A stretch of DNA of 38,444 nt from Flavobacteriales bacterium (GTDB lineage: Bacteria > Bacteroidota > Bacteroidia > Flavobacteriales_D > Crocinitomicaceae). This document shows, one piece after another, positions 34,600 to 38,444 of the stretch. The stretch covers positions 1-38,444 of the forward strand of contig RFPM01000007.1 of the NCBI GenBank assembly GCA_009926125.1, read 5' to 3'. The notes beneath the pieces are model-generated. The model was given only the letters and a program-made list of their open reading frames with translations. It was not told the DNA's origin and did not search any database. A program made the translations under genes and the position numbers. Within the stretch, counting starts at the first letter, position 1, and each line of letters begins with the position of its first letter.

Positions 34600-35571
34600 A
34601 TGGCGAAATGTAAAAATTGTGGTAAAGAATGCAATTGTTATGAGGAAAAGAATCTGAAGCCTCCTGTAAATATTAATCTACCATTTGTTGCATATGGTAT
34701 TTTTAGGCCAGGTGATATTTCATTTTTAATTTTAAAAGATTATTTGGAGGTTGATCCAATAAATGAATCAATTATCGGTGATATTCGAATAAGAGATGGT
34801 GTATTGATATTTTCAAATAAAGAAGCTGAATCAAAAAAAGAAAAAATTGATGTTTATATTTTAAAGTTCAAAGAAGATCAATCAGATAAGGTTTATAATT
34901 ATATATGTCAAAAAGAGCCTAAAAATTTATATGAATGGGGAGAAATACTTGTAGGTGACAAATTATGTAATGTGCTTTATTCAAAAGATATTAATAATGG
35001 AAGTTATGATTTTGGTTGTGAGCCAGCTTCTTATTATACAATAGAGAATAAATATTGGAAAGAGGTTTTGAAATTGGTTGAAAATGAATTAAACAAAATT
35101 TCAAACTTCAACAAGGAAACTAATTTTTTAAATCAAGGCTATAAAGTTGATTTTGAATATCAATATTTTCTAAAAATACAACAGCTTTACATACTTCAGT
35201 GGGCTGAATTTGAGCGTTTTGCTTATTTTCGTTATCCTCAAGCAAACTCGTTTTTTAGAGGTAATTCTATTTTTAAGAATATAAATTCTAAAGGTTTAAG
35301 TAATTATTTTGATTTCGCTCTGAAAAATGATACTATTTACAACATAAAGGATTTGAAAGATCATAATAAATTGAATGAAGATAAAAAATTAGAATTTAGT
35401 TATTATAATTCCCTGAGGAATAATATTGTTCATTCAGGAAAGACTTTTTTAGATGATTACCCCAAATTAGTGAAAGGTTTAAATGAGATTCATATAATTG
35501 TTAAACGTTTAATTGTAGATACAGAAAAAGAATGCAAAGAATTAAAGAAAAAATATGAAAAAAGAAATTAA
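34600..35571 (+). CDS. AIG2-like / HEPN-motif protein, 323 aa
   Basis: A Cys cluster (C4, C7, C11, C13) opens the protein, likely a zinc site. LPFVAYGIFRPGDISFLILKDYL (about 27-49; read as two parts) resembles the start of gamma-glutamylcyclotransferase-like (AIG2) domains. The C-terminal third is helical and has YYNSLRNNIVHSG with Arg273 and His278, fitting the R-x4-H motif of HEPN ribonucleases or nucleotidyl-target domains. The combination suggests a toxin-type effector in a defence setting. Its last 17 bases overlap the next gene, which is the natural candidate partner. Confidence 0.6.
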   Translation: MAKCKNCGKECNCYEEKNLKPPVNINLPFVAYGIFRPGDISFLILKDYLEVDPINESIIGDIRIRDGVLIFSNKEAESKKEKIDVYILKFKEDQSDKVYNYICQKEPKNLYEWGEILVGDKLCNVLYSKDINNGSYDFGCEPASYYTIENKYWKEVLKLVENELNKISNFNKETNFLNQGYKVDFEYQYFLKIQQLYILQWAEFERFAYFRYPQANSFFRGNSIFKNINSKGLSNYFDFALKNDTIYNIKDLKDHNKLNEDKKLEFSYYNSLRNNIVHSGKTFLDDYPKLVKGLNEIHIIVKRLIVDTEKECKELKKKYEKRN

Positions 35572-35896
35572 ACAACTCAAAGAAAAAATCAACTCAGGCC
35601 AATTTCCAAAAGAATTATCCCATTTCGGTGGCGCAGACCTGATTATTACAAATGATCCAAACCGTAGTTTTCGCGAAGGCACTGTTGTAGTTTACACAGA
35701 ACATGCAGCAGCTTTGAGTTGGTTAGTTTTTGAGTTGAAAAAAATCTATGATTCTAAACTAAATGCTTCAAACAAGTATAATTTTTATCCTTATATCGGT
35801 GAATTGATTCAAGCTTCAGTTAATGCGTATGATGATTTGTTTGAAACGATGTTGTTTGTTGTGGATAAAATTGAAGAGGATTGGGGAAATGAATAA
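35555..35896 (+). CDS. Hypothetical 113-aa protein, possible partner of the HEPN-motif gene
   Basis: No family is recognised. A Lys/Glu helix at the start is followed by a beta-like part (ADLIITNDPNRSFREGTVVV), then two amphipathic helices, the second acidic (YDDLFETMLFVVDKIEEDW). The acidic C-terminus and the 17-base overlap with the upstream gene are usual for antitoxins or immunity proteins, but this is inference only. It is followed by a hairpin-forming gap. Confidence 0.5.
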   Translation: MKKEIKQLKEKINSGQFPKELSHFGGADLIITNDPNRSFREGTVVVYTEHAAALSWLVFELKKIYDSKLNASNKYNFYPYIGELIQASVNAYDDLFETMLFVVDKIEEDWGNE

Positions 35897-35943
35897 AAGT
35901 GTTTTATATTCATAACATTTTATAAATCGGAACCTGACTTATA

Positions 35944-36016
35944 TAATAGAATTATTAATTCAAAGAATAAATAGAATCCATTTATCCAAGGAAGAAACTA
36001 ATTAATAATTCTATTA
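35944..36016. terminator. 17-bp perfect inverted repeat between convergent genes
   Basis: 35944-35960 and 36000-36016 are perfect reverse complements, with a 39-base loop. It lies between the stops of convergent genes (35896 and 36034), which suits a bidirectional terminator, though neither arm is followed by a long T run and the stem is AT-rich. It could also be a protein-binding or attachment site. Confidence 0.4.
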
Positions 36017-36033
36017 AAAAGTCAAGAAAGTTT

Positions 36034-36222
36034 TTACTCAATTCTCTTTATGATCTTAGTATTATTTTCTTGTATAGTCTGATATACAAACCATCCAAAT
36101 AGTGCAATTCCACCAATAAATACTAACTTGTTAAAAATTTCATTGTTCGCTGCTTTTGTTGCTTCTGGAACAAAACTATTGAACGCTCTAGCATTCAAGT
36201 GATTAAAATAAATGTGTGCCAT
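36034..36222 (-). CDS. Small single-TM protein, 62 aa
   Basis: One hydrophobic segment (KLVFIGGIALFGWFVYQTI, about 32-50) lies between an Asn/Ala-rich N-terminus and a basic tail. The family is unknown. It follows the zinc-finger gene by five bases on the same strand, so the pair is one transcript. Confidence 0.5.
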   Translation of the reverse strand: MAHIYFNHLNARAFNSFVPEATKAANNEIFNKLVFIGGIALFGWFVYQTIQENNTKIIKRIE

Positions 36223-36227
36223 TTTGA

Positions 36228-36608
36228 TTAGATTTTGTAAAAAATAAAATTTTCTTCTTCCCTATAAAAACAATAGGAACCAACTCCACTCATCGTCCCA
36301 TTGTATCTATCATCCTTAATTTTTATTGTTGGTAAATCGAATGGAAAGGACTTTGAATCCAAATCCACCCAGTTAATAATAAATTTACCATCCTTATCAG
36401 GCTTGAATATGTCTATTAGTATTCTAATTGCCTTTCTAATTTTTTGATCAGAGCCCTTTGCCTCTTGGTTAACTAATTTTGTTTTACCATTGTTTTGTAA
36501 TTTTTTACATTTTGGAGTACAGTAATGTCTGTTTGAACGCCCATAGAAATCTTTTCCACATTTTGTGTATTTACAAACATTTAAATACCTCCCTACTTTA
36601 TATTCCAT
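36228..36608 (-). CDS. Small zinc-finger protein, 126 aa
   Basis: The N-terminus has C12, C17, C30 and C34 in the pattern CKYTKC...FYGRSNRHYCTPKCKK, a single treble-clef-like finger seen in short proteins carried by Bacteroidota plasmids and integrative elements. A basic helix (DQKIRKAIRILIDIF) and a beta-rich C-terminus follow. DNA binding is likely but not shown. It is divergent from the MerR-like gene with an 85-base shared promoter region. Confidence 0.6.
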   Translation of the reverse strand: MEYKVGRYLNVCKYTKCGKDFYGRSNRHYCTPKCKKLQNNGKTKLVNQEAKGSDQKIRKAIRILIDIFKPDKDGKFIINWVDLDSKSFPFDLPTIKIKDDRYNGTMSGVGSYCFYREEENFIFYKI

Positions 36609-36621
36609 AACTTTTTTTTGA

Positions 36622-36655
36622 CAAATATACGAAAAAAATAAAAAAAACGTTACAA
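36622..36655 (-). promoter_or_regulatory. Promoter of the zinc-finger gene
   Basis: Minus-strand TTG (36655-36653) and TATATTTG (36629-36622) are spaced by 23 bases, agreeing with the Flavobacteriia TTG/TAnnTTTG promoter. The -7 box ends 13 bases before the ATG. Confidence 0.55.
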
Positions 36656-36681
36656 TATCGTAAAACTAATTTGTATTGTAT

Positions 36682-36689
36682 TATCTTTG
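36682..36689 (+). promoter_or_regulatory. -7 box of the MerR-like gene
   Basis: TATCTTTG matches TAnnTTTG exactly and stands four bases before the ATG, so the transcript would be nearly leaderless. The two divergent promoters are close enough to be controlled by one bound regulator. Confidence 0.5.
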
Positions 36690-36693
36690 ATGC

Positions 36694-37620
36694 ATGAAAA
36701 ATAAAATTAACACAATATTAAAAGGTCTAGATTTTATAAAAGCTAGTGAGAAAGAACCTTTAGAGCTTATTAGAAGTGCTAAATACAGAGGGAAAAAATT
36801 AAATATTCCAGCGAGAAATCTTAATCATTGGGATAAAATGGATCTTCTTTTAAATAAAAATAAAACTGGAGCTTGGTATGTGTTTAGTTTAACAGAGGCA
36901 TTTTGGTTGAAAATAGTCCAGAAACTTAGGGCTTACAATCTTCCAATTGAAATAATCAAACATCTTAAAATTCATCTAACAAATTATGCTGTAATAAATG
37001 ATGAATTAAAAATTGACGACAATGTAGCCGAAGCCATCCTCATACAAAATAAATCATTTTCAAAGAAGGATGTTTACAACTTATTTAAATCCAATGACTT
37101 TCAAAAATTTTTAAAGAATTTAGGGCCAACCCTTCTTGAGTGTCTTTTGCTTGATATAATTGTAACAAGGGCAAACTATAGGATTTTGCTAAATGAAAAA
37201 TTAGAAATCAATTTTTATAATCAAGAAAAAATTATAGAAGATTTAGAAGAAAGAAAAATTATAAATGACATCTTGGACAATACACATATAAATATCTCAT
37301 TATTTGAAATTATCAAGGACTTAGTGGATGATATAGGTGAAGATGAATGTTCCGAATACCAGAGCATCTTAACTAAAGACGAAGCGATGGTTCTAAAACT
37401 TCTAAAACAAGATGATATTTCCAAAATCGAAATCAACTTCAATGATAAAACCAAGAAAGCGGAGACCATTAAAGTTACTAAGAATAATAGCATTTCCAAT
37501 CTTAGTAGAGTTCAAGACCTAATTCTCAGAAATGGGTATCAAGATATATCGATTAAAACTCAAAAAGGACAAATAGTGCAGTGCACAAATACCACGAAAT
37601 ATAAACTCAATACCGAATAA
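36694..37620 (+). CDS. MerR-like DNA-binding protein of a mobile element
   Basis: The N-terminal 95 residues contain a winged-helix pattern of MerR type: RNLNHWDKMDLLL, then WYVFSLTEAFWLKIVQKLRAYNLPIEIIKHL (read as two parts, about 66-96), where the second matches the family's FSL.E...L..I..LR..G.....I. The remainder is helical (about 100-215), with an acidic segment and a C-terminal beta-rich part (about 240-308). Such long MerR-like proteins often precede large serine recombinases in Bacteroidota and probably control them. The promoter lies right before the ATG. Confidence 0.65.
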   Translation: MKNKINTILKGLDFIKASEKEPLELIRSAKYRGKKLNIPARNLNHWDKMDLLLNKNKTGAWYVFSLTEAFWLKIVQKLRAYNLPIEIIKHLKIHLTNYAVINDELKIDDNVAEAILIQNKSFSKKDVYNLFKSNDFQKFLKNLGPTLLECLLLDIIVTRANYRILLNEKLEINFYNQEKIIEDLEERKIINDILDNTHINISLFEIIKDLVDDIGEDECSEYQSILTKDEAMVLKLLKQDDISKIEINFNDKTKKAETIKVTKNNSISNLSRVQDLILRNGYQDISIKTQKGQIVQCTNTTKYKLNTE

Positions 37621-37686
37621 CCCGGATCAAATGAAAAAAAGCAAAAATTACCTCATAATGGAATTTGTGCACATCTATATTAAAAG

Positions 37687-37848
37687 ATGGAACAAACGAT
37701 TGACGAAAAAAGAAAACAAATAATTGAAAAAATAATTAAGATTAAAAAGATTTCCTTCGAGAAAGCAAAAGAATTACTAACATCATTAGAAACCTATTGC
37801 GAACTAATTATTAATTACACATTGAAAGAATCAGATGAGCAACATTAA
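37687..37848 (+). CDS. Small helical protein, 53 aa
   Basis: Reads MEQTIDEKRKQIIEKIIKIK and continues as one or two amphipathic helices, highly charged at the start, ending ESDEQH. Unknown family. Its last 14 bases overlap the recombinase start, which indicates translational coupling and supports it being real; it may be a directionality or accessory factor. Confidence 0.55.
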   Translation: MEQTIDEKRKQIIEKIIKIKKISFEKAKELLTSLETYCELIINYTLKESDEQH

Positions 37849-38444
37849 AGATTTTGAGAAACTTTTCGGATTAAAAGACAAGCAAAATAATCGCCAAAAA
37901 GCAATTATTTATACTCGAGTTTCGACGAAAGAACAAGCCGATAATAATACAAGTTTAAGTACTCAAAAGAAATTCTGCGAAGAATATGCCGTAAAAAACG
38001 GATTTGAGGTTGCTGATTATTTTGGTGGCACGTATGAATCAGCAAAAACAGATGAACGCAAAGAGTTCAAGCGAATGATTCAGTATGCCAAACAAAATTC
38101 AACCATTGGCTATATACTTATTTATTCATACGATAGATTTTCACGTTCAGGAACAAATGCATCCTACATAGCAGATGAACTAAAGAAACAAGGAATTACA
38201 CTTGTTGCTGTAACTCAAAAAGTAGATACTTCCAATGCAGGAGGGATAATGCAACAGGATTTCTTTTTCTTGTTGAGCAGATTTGATAATGAAATGCGTA
38301 GAGACAAAACGAAGACTGGAATGATGGAACTCCTTCGCAAAGGCTACTGGTTATGGACACCTCCAAGAGGATACCTTAATACTAAAAAACATCATCGAGC
38401 GGTGGATTGGGAAATTATTATTAACGATGAAGGAGAGTTATTGC
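37835..38444 (+). CDS. Large serine recombinase (partial, 3' end outside window)
   Basis: The resolvase-type catalytic domain is clear: AIIYTRVSTKEQADNN with the nucleophile serine at about residue 30 and preceding Arg, then SLSTQKKFCEEYA, IYSYDRFSRSG, the DELKKQGITLVAVT segment and FDNEMRRDKTKTGM. The text then enters the recombinase domain (KGYWLWTPPRGY). 203 codons are visible; full-length members have 450-550. It integrates and excises an element at att sites. The neighbouring MerR-like and small genes are likely to control it. The orientation leaves the att site probably beyond the window. Confidence 0.9.
   Translation, partial: MSNIKDFEKLFGLKDKQNNRQKAIIYTRVSTKEQADNNTSLSTQKKFCEEYAVKNGFEVADYFGGTYESAKTDERKEFKRMIQYAKQNSTIGYILIYSYDRFSRSGTNASYIADELKKQGITLVAVTQKVDTSNAGGIMQQDFFFLLSRFDNEMRRDKTKTGMMELLRKGYWLWTPPRGYLNTKKHHRAVDWEIIINDEGELL

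Overview
The window is low-GC DNA from a member of the Bacteroidota, most likely of the Flavobacteriales type. Three things point there: the left-edge protein has the repeat style of secreted Bacteroidota adhesins, start codons are preceded by A-rich leaders instead of Shine-Dalgarno sequences, and several genes have an exact TAnnTTTG -7 promoter box just upstream. There is no rRNA, tRNA or CRISPR array that I can see. Most of the window is accessory: defence genes, membrane stress genes, gene fragments and a recombinase.

Layout. 1-1272 is the end of a large secreted repeat protein with a dockerin-like tail, followed by a terminator and a structured non-coding stretch (about 1390-1650). 1.9-6 kb holds small unknown genes: one broken by a 5-bp tandem duplication, a membrane protein, a pentameric ligand-gated ion channel homologue, and a DUF1624/HGSNAT-type membrane acyltransferase. 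6.3-8.1 kb is an overlapping pair: a protein with a CorA-like layout and a small protein that may have an RNase-toxin fold. 15.0-8.4 kb (minus strand) is a run of genes centred on a 1175-residue STAND NTPase (zinc ribbon, RNxxxxH HEPN-like motif, NACHT, TPR) with a DUF2971 protein. It is bracketed by two copies of the same N-terminal module, one of them only 21 residues long. 15.4-17 kb holds a DUF4143 ATPase and a small membrane protein.

23.5-17.0 kb (minus strand) is a tightly packed seven-gene operon: unknown beta-rich protein, DUF4407 protein (frameshifted near its end), second four-TM coiled-coil protein, TM-OmpA protein, TM-transglutaminase protein, DUF350-like protein and hotdog thioesterase. 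It looks like an envelope-spanning module. I do not recognise this combination as a described system, and it is one of the two best candidates for something new.

24.0-33.0 kb is a type I restriction-modification locus in the order hsdR, rhuM, hsdM, yhcG-like nuclease, dinD, hsdS. The 3' end of hsdM is present three times, once after each module from hsdM to dinD, which records how yhcG and dinD were inserted between hsdM and hsdS. 33-36 kb continues with accessory genes and relics: a DUF262 N-terminal stub, a frameshifted HELVH metallopeptidase-like gene and an AIG2-like/HEPN protein with a small partner. 36-38.4 kb ends in a mobile-element module: small membrane protein, zinc-finger protein, MerR-like regulator, small helical protein and a large serine recombinase that runs off the window.

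Taken together this is a defence island with visible recombination scars. The scars (duplicated N-terminal module, triplicated hsdM tail, DUF262 stub, repeated leader) are read directly from the sequence; the functional assignments are inferred from motifs and architecture.
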